A stretch of DNA of 64,000 nucleotides, taken from positions 1,292,001 through 1,356,000 of the forward strand of contig NZ_OZ035011.1 of NCBI RefSeq assembly GCF_964031165.1, given 5' to 3'. The notes below the pieces were generated by a model. The model searched no databases. It was not told the DNA's origin and saw only the letters and a program-made list of their open reading frames with translations. The position numbers were made by a program, and so were the translations under genes. Origin of the DNA: Rickettsiella endosymbiont of Rhagonycha lignosa (GTDB taxonomy: Bacteria; Pseudomonadota; Gammaproteobacteria; Diplorickettsiales; Diplorickettsiaceae). Shown in pieces: positions 8,324-17,412 of this stretch (position 1 is its first letter; each line of letters starts with the position of its first letter).

Positions 8324-10768
8324 CTAAGGTTCTAGTGCTTTATAGGTTTCTTTTAAGCTAGAGATTAAGTAAGTATAAAGTATATCTAATTGCTGGGATT
8401 GGCCAGTTAAATAACAACGTAAAAAGTTTTTACATACGTAATTTAATCTAATCGCTCCAGCATAACAGGCTCCACCCTTTATTTTATGTACTATGTTTTC
8501 AATAGTTTCCCAATCTTTTAACTGATAGTTCTTTTCAAGCTCTTGTATATGACCAGGGATAGATTCTTTAAACATTTCTATAATTTCATTGAACAAATCT
8601 ATATTTCCACTCAAATTTTTAAGACTAATACTTTTATTATAAATAGGATATGAATTTATAATATCGAGCAAATTAGCTTTCTCTATTGTTAAATTATTTT
8701 CCTCGATGTATTCATGTTTAATAGATTTAGATTGTTTTAACAAAGGGTTAAATTCAATCACATTAATTTTTTTATCTTGAAAATACTTATCTAGTTTTTC
8801 TATTTTTTCTTTCGTCAAAGGTTTTAACCATACTTCATTGATGCCAGCTGCTAAGCATTCTTCTTTAAATTTATTTTCTCCATGAGCTGTTAAAATAATA
8901 ATTGGAGTCACCGGTTTTTGGTTAATACGTTCCCAATAACGGTATAAAACCGCAATTTCACTCCCACTAAGACCAGGCAAACCCAAATCAGTAATAATTA
9001 AATCAAATCTATGATTTTTAGCAAATGGTAGTGCTTCTTGCATCGTTGATACCACTGTCAGATTATACCCAGCTTGAGTGAGTAACTCTTGAGAAAATTT
9101 AATCGTTAACAGATCATCTTCAATCAATAAAATGTTTTTTTTAATTGGCTTTTTTGGGAATTGGGTTTGTTGCAACAGCTTTTTTGCTTCAGGTGACTCA
9201 TTAGGTTCTAAAAAGACAAAAGGTTCAGAATTTTTATTTTTAAATTTTAAAAGTTTATTTTTTTTTGCAAAATTCATAAACAATGTAAAAGAAAAACTAG
9301 TACCTACGCCAATCTCGCTTTTTACTTGTATCTCGCCACCTAATAAATTAACAAATTTTTTCACTATGTAAAGGCCAACACCATAACCTTGCGTTTGATT
9401 ATTTTTTTCAAAACTAGGTGTTATTCGAAAAAAAGGATCAAATACTGATTTCAATTTATCCGCAGGAATCCCTATCCCTGTATCGCTAATCGTAAACTCA
9501 ATATACACACCATCTGATTGATGTGGTAATAATACTAATTCTTTAATAGTTACAACGACTGTTCCTTGTTCAGTAAATTTAATCGCATTAGTTGCTAAAT
9601 TTAGTAAAATACGTTCTAGCTTATTTTGATCACTTAATATATTCTCGGTGGAAGAAACGTCTAAATTAATCTGTAATATAATTCCTTTAACCTTTACTGA
9701 AGGTAATAACAAATTTTGCAGAGAATCTGTTAAATCGGATAAAGCAAAACTATTCAGTTTAAGCTTTACTTCGTTAGCTTTTTCTAAAGAAGCCACATCA
9801 AGGACGTTGTTAAGCAAGCTTAATAATTGATTACTGGCATTATACATTAAACGTAAATCATTTTTATTTTCCAATTCTTTTAAACGTTGCTCGAGTAATT
9901 GAGATAAACCGATGATGCCTGTTAAAGGTGTCCGAATATCATGACTCATATTCGCAAGAAACTCAGTTTTAGCTTGATTCGCCGCATCGGCTAATATTTT
10001 CGATTTTTTTAATTTTCTTTGCGTATTTTTAAGTTCTGTAATATCAATAGATACTCCTAAGACACCAATTATTTTTTCAGATCTTCCTCTTAAAGGCGAT
10101 TTTTGAGTCAAAAAAATATGCATAGTATCGTCAGATAACTTAGCTCTTTCTTCAAAACTAACCATTTGATTATTTTGCATCACAAAGCGATCATTTTCCT
10201 GTATTCTTTCAGCTTGATCTTTCCAGGAAAAATCAAAATCCGTTTTGCCGATAACTGCTTTAGAATCAGAAAATCCTGTTAATTCGGTATGTAATATACT
10301 CCCACCCAAAATAACACTATTAGTATCCTTCCAATAAATACTAGCAGGGACATTTTCAACAATATTACTTAAATATATATTTAATTTTTCATTTTCTTCC
10401 CATAAATATTCATTGAAGTCCTTAAGTGATGGATTAATTTCACTAAAGATAGTTATCCCTTCTTTTTTGGACATGATTGAAATACATTGAATTAATACAG
10501 GCTCTTCCTGATCATTAAATATCTTATGGTAAATAGCAGAAAAACTCTTATCTTTATTTTTAATGCTTCTATTAAAGAGCTCATTGACTATCCTTAAATA
10601 ATCACTCACAAAAAAATTTGATATCGGCTTATCAATTAATTCAGCTAAAGAACTAATATTTAATGAAGAAAAAAAGTGTTGATTACCTCCTTTAAACGAA
10701 TTTTTTTTACTATCTAACCAGTAAACCGAAAAAGGTAAGGCATCTAAGATAAGCCGAAAATTCATCAT
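8324..10768 (-). CDS. Hybrid sensor histidine kinase (PAS-PAS-HisKA-HATPase-receiver-HPt)
   Basis: Multistep phosphorelay kinase with an ArcB-like order of domains and no obvious membrane segments, so probably cytosolic. From the chosen start: a PAS-like segment (LILDALPFSVYWLDS), a second PAS (about 135-245, IVENVPASIYWKDT), HisKA with MSHDIRTPLTG (His near 273), HATPase with NLATNAIKFTE, DTGIGIP and GYGVGLYIVKKF, a receiver (IEDD, phospho-acceptor in ITDLGLPG near 593, Lys in WLKP), and a C-terminal HPt (IVHKIKGGACYAG, His near 760). I prefer the ATG at 10768 with AGGAA upstream; a GTG at 10798 would add 10 residues and starts one base after the synthetase stop. No cognate regulator is adjacent. 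The close linkage suggests co-expression with the synthetase. Confidence 0.93.
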   Translation of the reverse strand: MMNFRLILDALPFSVYWLDSKKNSFKGGNQHFFSSLNISSLAELIDKPISNFFVSDYLRIVNELFNRSIKNKDKSFSAIYHKIFNDQEEPVLIQCISIMSKKEGITIFSEINPSLKDFNEYLWEENEKLNIYLSNIVENVPASIYWKDTNSVILGGSILHTELTGFSDSKAVIGKTDFDFSWKDQAERIQENDRFVMQNNQMVSFEERAKLSDDTMHIFLTQKSPLRGRSEKIIGVLGVSIDITELKNTQRKLKKSKILADAANQAKTEFLANMSHDIRTPLTGIIGLSQLLEQRLKELENKNDLRLMYNASNQLLSLLNNVLDVASLEKANEVKLKLNSFALSDLTDSLQNLLLPSVKVKGIILQINLDVSSTENILSDQNKLERILLNLATNAIKFTEQGTVVVTIKELVLLPHQSDGVYIEFTISDTGIGIPADKLKSVFDPFFRITPSFEKNNQTQGYGVGLYIVKKFVNLLGGEIQVKSEIGVGTSFSFTLFMNFAKKNKLLKFKNKNSEPFVFLEPNESPEAKKLLQQTQFPKKPIKKNILLIEDDLLTIKFSQELLTQAGYNLTVVSTMQEALPFAKNHRFDLIITDLGLPGLSGSEIAVLYRYWERINQKPVTPIIILTAHGENKFKEECLAAGINEVWLKPLTKEKIEKLDKYFQDKKINVIEFNPLLKQSKSIKHEYIEENNLTIEKANLLDIINSYPIYNKSISLKNLSGNIDLFNEIIEMFKESIPGHIQELEKNYQLKDWETIENIVHKIKGGACYAGAIRLNYVCKNFLRCYLTGQSQQLDILYTYLISSLKETYKALEP

Positions 10769-10799
10769 ACTAGTTCCTGAAAAAATATCCTTAATCACA

Positions 10800-13700
10800 T
10801 TATTTTACTTTAGGTTTAAGAAGACAGGAAAATTCAGGATCATTATTAATTTCATTCAAAGGACTAAACAACATCGACTTCCCACCTTTATTTATTTTTT
10901 TATCGAACTTATTAGGGCATTTTTTTAAATTTCTTTCATTCACTATCTCTGTAAGATATTCTGCAATTAAATCTGATTTTAACAAATCAAAGTGAGTTGC
11001 TTTAATTTCCTGAATAGTAAATAATTTTTCATCTACAAATTTTAATAAAAAATTAGATTTATCTTGCATGTTCATTCTTGCAAATTCATTATTTAAATTT
11101 GTTGCTTTAAATAAGCAAACAGGAATAGAAATAAGTTTTTTTGGTTTAAATTCGAATCCTATCGTTTGATGGTGTTCACATAGTTCCTCCAATAAAGTAA
11201 TCATTTCACGTGAATCCTCATTAACATTTGCCTGCTTTCTTTGTTCTGCACAATAAATTAAAACATCATGTTTTAATTTAATTTTAATTTCTTCATTAGC
11301 ACAAGAAACTACCCACGTATCGAATAAAAATACTTCTAATAAATGATCATTTTCTGATATAGACTCATATTGCGCAGCCATTTCTAAGGCTAACATACCT
11401 CCGAACGAATAACCCGCCAAAATAAAAGGTCCTTGTATTTGGTTGTTTATTATTGAAAGATAGTTTTTCGCCATCTGCTTCATAGTTAATAGTTTTAACT
11501 GGTTGCTATCCAATAATGGATCTTCGATACCATAACAAATGTTATCAAATTTTACCTGTTCTATTAGTTTATCAAAACAACTAAGCCCCCCCCCGGCAGG
11601 ATGTATGAATATAATGGATGGTAAATTACTATCACCGTCTTTCAATAGTCTAAGCGAACTCTTTTTAGTCTCATTATGTAGCTTCTTAATTAAGACATCC
11701 GCCAAGGCTTCAACAGTTGGGTTTTGATATAAATCATTAGCATGTAAGATTTTCTCATTCAAATAAGTATCAAATTCAACATTTTCAACATTAACATTCT
11801 TTTCAAAATTTTTCTCAAATTCTGGTTTAAATGTAATATTAATTGCATTAATTATTTCCATCGTGGCAATCGAATCACAACCAAAATTAATAAGATTAGT
11901 TTTTGTATTATTTGGGAAAGCATATAATCTATTTTTTACTATTTTTAATATAGCTTTCTCACTTTGTGTTTTAGGAAGAATTTCTTCTATCAAGTTTTCA
12001 TATAATTCTGATTCAAATTTTTGAAACTGTGTTTTATCTAATTTTCCATTCGCATTGACTTTAAAATCATCTAATTGAATATAAAATGAAGGGAGCATAT
12101 ATGCCGGTAAACTTTCACTTAGAAGAGAATGAAACATTTTGTTTGCTAATTCAATATTTTTTTTATTCATCGAATTCGAAGTATAGAAAGCCACTAACTT
12201 ATTAACGTTTCCTATTTTGGTAACTAATACTTCAACTTGTTGAATATCTTGATGTCGGGATAAGCAATTCCTAACTTCTTCAAGCGCAACAAGATTTCCG
12301 TTAATCTTAACTTGCTGATTATCTGTCCGTCCGATAAACATAAGTTGTGGACCTTCTAATAAGGTATGGTATCTGACTAAATCCCCCGTTTGATAATATC
12401 TGTTTCCTGGTCCGCCAGTAAATCGCTTTTCAGTTAATTTCTGTAAATTTAAGTATCCTTTCGCGACACCATTTCCCGCTACAAATAACTCGCCAATACC
12501 ACCCAAAGGAGTTTTACTTCCAAAAGGCGTTCTTATTTCCACCTGTGTTTCATTAATAGGCAAACCAATAGGCACAGTTTCATAGTTACTTATTGTTTTC
12601 TTATCCACAATATAGGTCGATGTAACAATACCATTTTCAGTGGGCCCATACACGATTACAATAATGGGAGGGTTTTTTAAATTTAAAACTTTTATTGTAG
12701 TTTCTTTATGAACAACATCTCCGCCCACCATTAAAAATTTCAAGTTTTCAAATATCTCCGGACGATTATTAGCCAAAAAATCAAACAACCCAGCGGTTAA
12801 CCATATATGGGTATTTTTTTCAGCTTTTAATTTATCCTGAAATAAATCTATATTTAAAATTGTTTCTTTATTAAAAAGTACTAAGCTAGCACCATGATTC
12901 CATGCTAGCCAACATTCCAATTGGGCAGCATCAAAAGTCTGATTTGCAGTTTGAGCAATTTTATCTCCCGGTACTACTTTTAGAAAATTTGGCTTTTCTA
13001 CCACACGAAAAATTCCTTTTTCCTGCAAAACCACACCTTTTGGAGCGCCCGTGGATCCCGACGTATAAAGAATACAGAATGTATCTGAATTTTTAACAAA
13101 AGTAGGAAGTTTTTTTTCTAGATTAACAAAATTTTTAATAGCGTCAATTGATATTAATTGACGGGTTTGAGCGGTTGTATCAAACAGACCCTTGGTATCG
13201 TTATCTATAATAACAAATTCAATATTGGCATCACTTACAATTAATTTTAGCCGTTCATTTGGATTTTCTTTAGAAAGTGGAATAAAAACTGCATTAATTT
13301 TTAATACTGCTAATTCTGCGATAAAAAATAAATAATTTGCGTCTAAAAAGATTCCAACATGATTCCCTTGCTTTACACCTGCTTCAATCAAAGCATGAGC
13401 AAGATTTATTGCCTGTTGATCTACTTCTTTATAAGTAAGTCGTTTATTCCCACAGCTCAGAGCAATATTTTCAGGGTATTTAAGCACAATTTGTTGGAAT
13501 TTATTGACTAGACTTATTTCTCCAGAAAAATCAAGTTTCGGACCTTGTCCTAAGCGAATTAATTCATGTTGTACTGCATCACAAACAACGGAGATATCAC
13601 CCAACCTTTGATTAGGATTTTTACTAACATTCGTAAGGGTATATATATAATTTTTTCCAAGGACTTCCATAAGATCATCACTATACTTAGCTGGGTCATA

Positions 13701-16700
13701 TTCAATAAAAAAATTGATTTGTTTTTCGATTTCTTTTGCAAAAATCGCTAAGTCGAATAGAGGGCTAACTCTTTTAACTTTCTCTCTCGCATCAAAAAGA
13801 ATAGGATTCACGGGAAACACGAACTCTGTTTTTTCTCCATCAACTTTTAATTCGGGGTTTTTATAACTTTGATAAATAAATGCAATACTTGAGAAAATTC
13901 CTTGCACACCCATTTGGCCTAAAATTTCCAGTATTTTAGACGCAGGGAAATTTTGAAACTCCTGACTAACTAAGAATTGTTCATTAACCTGTTTTAGATA
14001 TTCGCCAAATGGTTGATTTGCTTCTAGTTCAAATGGCTGTACTAATAGATTGACAAAAAATCCAATCATTTTGTCGAAAGAGGGATGTCCGTCTCTCCCA
14101 TTCGTAGCCGATATCAGCGTAATTTTATTTTGAAAAGTATAAGAAGCTACTACAAGAGCAAATACAGCATACAATACAGTAAAACAAGTAACATGATTTA
14201 ATTGAGCCAAATTTTTCAATGCTAATACATCTTCAGAAGATAAGGAAAACTCATATCTTTTAATGGCTTGTTCAGTAGATGGTTTGGATTCAGCTTGCGA
14301 TATATCATTAGGAAATTTCGTAACTCCATCCACTTTACCTAGTATTTCTCTCCAAACCTTATCCGCCTCAGTTTGAAACACCTTGTCTTCTGATTTTTTT
14401 TGTTGATAGCGAATATAGTCAATATACTGAGGAGGATTATTCTTTAAACTGTAAGAACTCGAAAGTTTTAAGTGTGTATAAATGTCAGACAAAGTATCGA
14501 AGCAATTATTAAATGAAATTGCATCAAAAATAGCATGATGAATATGAAAGAAAATGTAACCATTGTTTTCAAGCTCATCTTTGAAAACAATGAATCGGAT
14601 CAAAGATGAGTTACTCATTTTCCAAGGCTTATCTAATTCACGCTGAATAGCTTCTTCCAATGATTCTTTTGTATTTAGATTTCTAATTTTAAAACTTAAC
14701 TCCCTAGCTCCAGGTGATTTAATTAACTGCATTAATTTATTGTTCTGCATAAAAAAGCTAGCACCAAATATATCATAAAGATTTACAAGCTCTTGGCAAG
14801 CCAATTTAAAACGTTGAATATCTAGCTTTTCTAAACTTATTTTATAACACGCTGTCATGTGAAAATTTGCGCTATTCTCAGCTGATTCTTGTTGCTCAGC
14901 GAGCCAAATTCTTTGCTGCTGAAAAGAAACTGGAAAGATTTGATTATAAAAATTTTCATCTAGAAAGACAGTTTCTTTAGATTGTGCTCGTGTATAATCA
15001 TTTTTTTTAGATCTTTTTTGTTCTTTAATATAATCAATTAAAGTCAAGCTTGTCGTTTTTTCGCATATCAACATAGGAATAGTAATAATTATTTTTTCAC
15101 TTTCATATAAGCAGAAACGTAATTCGGTCGCTTTTAGTGAATCTAAACCACGTGCAATTAATGATTTATCTTGTCCTTCGCCACCTAATAAACGATTACA
15201 TAATATATTTACTCTAATTTCTAATTCAGCTATTGAGTCGATTATATTCTTATCAAGAAAGAACTTATTTAATAAATATTTCAGTGAACTTGTCATTTCT
15301 TTTAATTCTATTAAATATTTCTCATCTATCTCGTTAGTGACAGCGGGCAATTTATTTAAGTGCTGTTTAGCAGTTTGTTGTGAAATATTTAAAGATGTTC
15401 GAATTAAAGAATCCAGATTTAGGTCTATTAGTTTGCGAACAGGTAAAATTAAAACGGTTTCTTCGTTTAACGCAAGTGAATTAAAATCCATACAAAGATT
15501 TAATTTTTTAAAAAAAAATTTAAGACTATCATGGATTACAGGATAATTTTTTGATTTATTCAATAAGAACCAAGAAATAGGGTCTTTATTGGTTTCTTCG
15601 CTCAATGTATTTAGAAAACCGCAAACAGGAATATTTTTTTCAGATTTTTTAAACTTAAATTCGACTGTTTCTACACCCAATTTTTCAGCATCTTGGACTA
15701 TTTTCTTCACCATCTCATATTCCATTCCTCTATTAAAAACTCTGCAACTAACAAACAAACTATGGATAATTAAATGTTTTTTTTTCCTACTAGTTACTGG
15801 AATACCTATTACTACTATACTAGTTATTGCTACAGCTGTAATATCTTCAGAAGATAAATTATCCTTAATTGTTCCAATATAAACTCCTCCTCCGTCTTTT
15901 ACTATCTTAATTATTTTACTAACCTGAATTTTTTCTGGTTCAGGAAACAGGTTAAATCGGTTAGTTTTCCCAGATAATTGACTAACTCTTTGAATTGTCT
16001 TTATGTCTTCTTTAGAATCTATTTTACTAATAGTAATAGACTGACCTAACTCAGGTGATCGTAAATATTCGACGGGATCATTAAATTTTGTTGCCAGAGC
16101 GGCTTTAATCTCAGCTTGTTCATAAAATTCAGTTCGGATTTTATCCGTTTCAGTAACTATTAAATATTCATCAATATCGAATGCCCAATGATTTCTAAAT
16201 TCTTCTGAATTTTGCGGCATAGTAATACAAAAAACACCTGGAATTTGACTTACATCTTGAATTTCTATGGGATTATCATCAATAAAACGGAAACTATCTG
16301 GAAAAACATTTAATTCTAGTGCAAGTTTTTTAATATTCTCAGACTTTAATTCCCAATTTATTTTATTATAATTACTGAGATGCTTTAATTTTAAAGGCAT
16401 CTCATTTTCATGATGTTCAAAAGCATCTAATACTGTTTGCTCTTCATTTTTGCTACATAAACAAATAATTTTCCCTTTTTTATGTTGTTCGACTAAATAT
16501 TTCTGCAACAAGATATTATGCTCTTTCAATACTATACCTTCGATACCATCATCAGCTACAACCCCTGTCCATAAAGTATTATCGCAGTCAACTGTCAAAA
16601 CTTTACAATTTTTCTGTATGATTGCATGCAGTTTTCTTGCCAATTCACACGCAATTTTAATATACATTTTTGGGTTAAAAGGAATATGCGTATCATCTTC

Positions 16701-17153
16701 TATAGGATTTTCCCCATCTTGAACATCAGCTAAGGTTGAGCAATGAATCCCATTTTTATCTAATTGTTCTATAAATAATTTTTCTATTTTTTTTGATTTT
16801 TCATCAATAAATTTCTTAGGACTAGGACATAAAAAAACTAAAAACGGTAATGAACTTTTTTGCTTTAATACAGTAATTTGTTTTACAATTAAATTTAGAT
16901 GTTTTATTAATTTATCTTCGTCAATAATGGAATTTTCTTCTAAAAAATCGAATAACCTAAAGAGAATCGCATATGACTTTGATTCTTTTAAATTTAAATT
17001 TAAAAGTTCTCCGATTAAATTTTTATTAACATATTTTATATGTATTGATTCGGTAGTAAATTTTTCAAATAAAGATTTCAAGAGCGGGGTATGGGGATAA
17101 TCAAGGGCAGGCGTTTGAAGGTATTCCGAGTTAAATGTAGAAAGAATTAACAT
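10800..17153 (-). CDS. FkbH-type nonribosomal peptide synthetase (FkbH-PCP-C-A-PCP-TE)
   Basis: A 2,117-residue single-module assembly line. Domains: FkbH-like HAD (DxDxT nucleophile region DCDNTLW at 189-195, RFIDDNP 289-294) with its C-terminal GNAT-like part (RVSQLSGKTNRFNL 389-402; SCRVFNRGME 469-478); carrier 1 (GLDSLKA, Ser672); condensation (HHAIFD 872-877, with Ala replacing the usual following Gly); adenylation (YTSGSTGAPKG 1363-1373, YGPTE 1502-1506, YQTGD 1587-1591, A10 Lys1704); carrier 2 (FGCDSIA, Ser1761); thioesterase (GYSFGG, Ser1916; Asp1945; His2054). Known FkbH enzymes transfer a glyceryl group from 1,3-bisphosphoglycerate to a carrier, so glycerate joined to one amino acid and released by the TE is a reasonable inference. 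My manual specificity code is D-A-L-W-M-G-V-I-V-K, suggesting a hydrophobic residue, with low certainty. The gene is strikingly AT-rich compared with neighbouring housekeeping genes, suggesting transfer. No phosphopantetheinyl transferase, exporter or tailoring enzyme is adjacent. Confidence 0.93.
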   Translation of the reverse strand: MLILSTFNSEYLQTPALDYPHTPLLKSLFEKFTTESIHIKYVNKNLIGELLNLNLKESKSYAILFRLFDFLEENSIIDEDKLIKHLNLIVKQITVLKQKSSLPFLVFLCPSPKKFIDEKSKKIEKLFIEQLDKNGIHCSTLADVQDGENPIEDDTHIPFNPKMYIKIACELARKLHAIIQKNCKVLTVDCDNTLWTGVVADDGIEGIVLKEHNILLQKYLVEQHKKGKIICLCSKNEEQTVLDAFEHHENEMPLKLKHLSNYNKINWELKSENIKKLALELNVFPDSFRFIDDNPIEIQDVSQIPGVFCITMPQNSEEFRNHWAFDIDEYLIVTETDKIRTEFYEQAEIKAALATKFNDPVEYLRSPELGQSITISKIDSKEDIKTIQRVSQLSGKTNRFNLFPEPEKIQVSKIIKIVKDGGGVYIGTIKDNLSSEDITAVAITSIVVIGIPVTSRKKKHLIIHSLFVSCRVFNRGMEYEMVKKIVQDAEKLGVETVEFKFKKSEKNIPVCGFLNTLSEETNKDPISWFLLNKSKNYPVIHDSLKFFFKKLNLCMDFNSLALNEETVLILPVRKLIDLNLDSLIRTSLNISQQTAKQHLNKLPAVTNEIDEKYLIELKEMTSSLKYLLNKFFLDKNIIDSIAELEIRVNILCNRLLGGEGQDKSLIARGLDSLKATELRFCLYESEKIIITIPMLICEKTTSLTLIDYIKEQKRSKKNDYTRAQSKETVFLDENFYNQIFPVSFQQQRIWLAEQQESAENSANFHMTACYKISLEKLDIQRFKLACQELVNLYDIFGASFFMQNNKLMQLIKSPGARELSFKIRNLNTKESLEEAIQRELDKPWKMSNSSLIRFIVFKDELENNGYIFFHIHHAIFDAISFNNCFDTLSDIYTHLKLSSSYSLKNNPPQYIDYIRYQQKKSEDKVFQTEADKVWREILGKVDGVTKFPNDISQAESKPSTEQAIKRYEFSLSSEDVLALKNLAQLNHVTCFTVLYAVFALVVASYTFQNKITLISATNGRDGHPSFDKMIGFFVNLLVQPFELEANQPFGEYLKQVNEQFLVSQEFQNFPASKILEILGQMGVQGIFSSIAFIYQSYKNPELKVDGEKTEFVFPVNPILFDAREKVKRVSPLFDLAIFAKEIEKQINFFIEYDPAKYSDDLMEVLGKNYIYTLTNVSKNPNQRLGDISVVCDAVQHELIRLGQGPKLDFSGEISLVNKFQQIVLKYPENIALSCGNKRLTYKEVDQQAINLAHALIEAGVKQGNHVGIFLDANYLFFIAELAVLKINAVFIPLSKENPNERLKLIVSDANIEFVIIDNDTKGLFDTTAQTRQLISIDAIKNFVNLEKKLPTFVKNSDTFCILYTSGSTGAPKGVVLQEKGIFRVVEKPNFLKVVPGDKIAQTANQTFDAAQLECWLAWNHGASLVLFNKETILNIDLFQDKLKAEKNTHIWLTAGLFDFLANNRPEIFENLKFLMVGGDVVHKETTIKVLNLKNPPIIVIVYGPTENGIVTSTYIVDKKTISNYETVPIGLPINETQVEIRTPFGSKTPLGGIGELFVAGNGVAKGYLNLQKLTEKRFTGGPGNRYYQTGDLVRYHTLLEGPQLMFIGRTDNQQVKINGNLVALEEVRNCLSRHQDIQQVEVLVTKIGNVNKLVAFYTSNSMNKKNIELANKMFHSLLSESLPAYMLPSFYIQLDDFKVNANGKLDKTQFQKFESELYENLIEEILPKTQSEKAILKIVKNRLYAFPNNTKTNLINFGCDSIATMEIINAINITFKPEFEKNFEKNVNVENVEFDTYLNEKILHANDLYQNPTVEALADVLIKKLHNETKKSSLRLLKDGDSNLPSIIFIHPAGGGLSCFDKLIEQVKFDNICYGIEDPLLDSNQLKLLTMKQMAKNYLSIINNQIQGPFILAGYSFGGMLALEMAAQYESISENDHLLEVFLFDTWVVSCANEEIKIKLKHDVLIYCAEQRKQANVNEDSREMITLLEELCEHHQTIGFEFKPKKLISIPVCLFKATNLNNEFARMNMQDKSNFLLKFVDEKLFTIQEIKATHFDLLKSDLIAEYLTEIVNERNLKKCPNKFDKKINKGGKSMLFSPLNEINNDPEFSCLLKPKVK

Positions 17154-17412
17154 TTTTTTTATTCCATTTTTTGTTGTAAGAATTTACACAAGGTAAATTA
17201 TATTACCATTTTAAACATATTAAAAGTATTTAAAAAATAATTTTTTGAATCAACTGCTCTTATAAATAAATATTTTAATTTAAGATTAAATTTAAAATAG
17301 ATTTATAAATTTAAATTATTAGAATAATAGTTACTAGTATAAGAAAAATAATTAATAAATTTTTATTAAAAATTATTTAGGTAAGGAGATTTAAGTAACA
17401 AACTAGATTTAT
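17154..17412. other. Very AT-rich spacer upstream of the synthetase
   Basis: 259 bp made almost entirely of A and T, with runs such as TTTAAATTATTAGAATAATAG. It probably contains the minus-strand promoter of the synthetase-kinase operon. I cannot single out one -35/-10 pair because many TATAAT-like strings are present. No gene or clear terminator of the upstream gdhB is visible. Confidence 0.5.
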
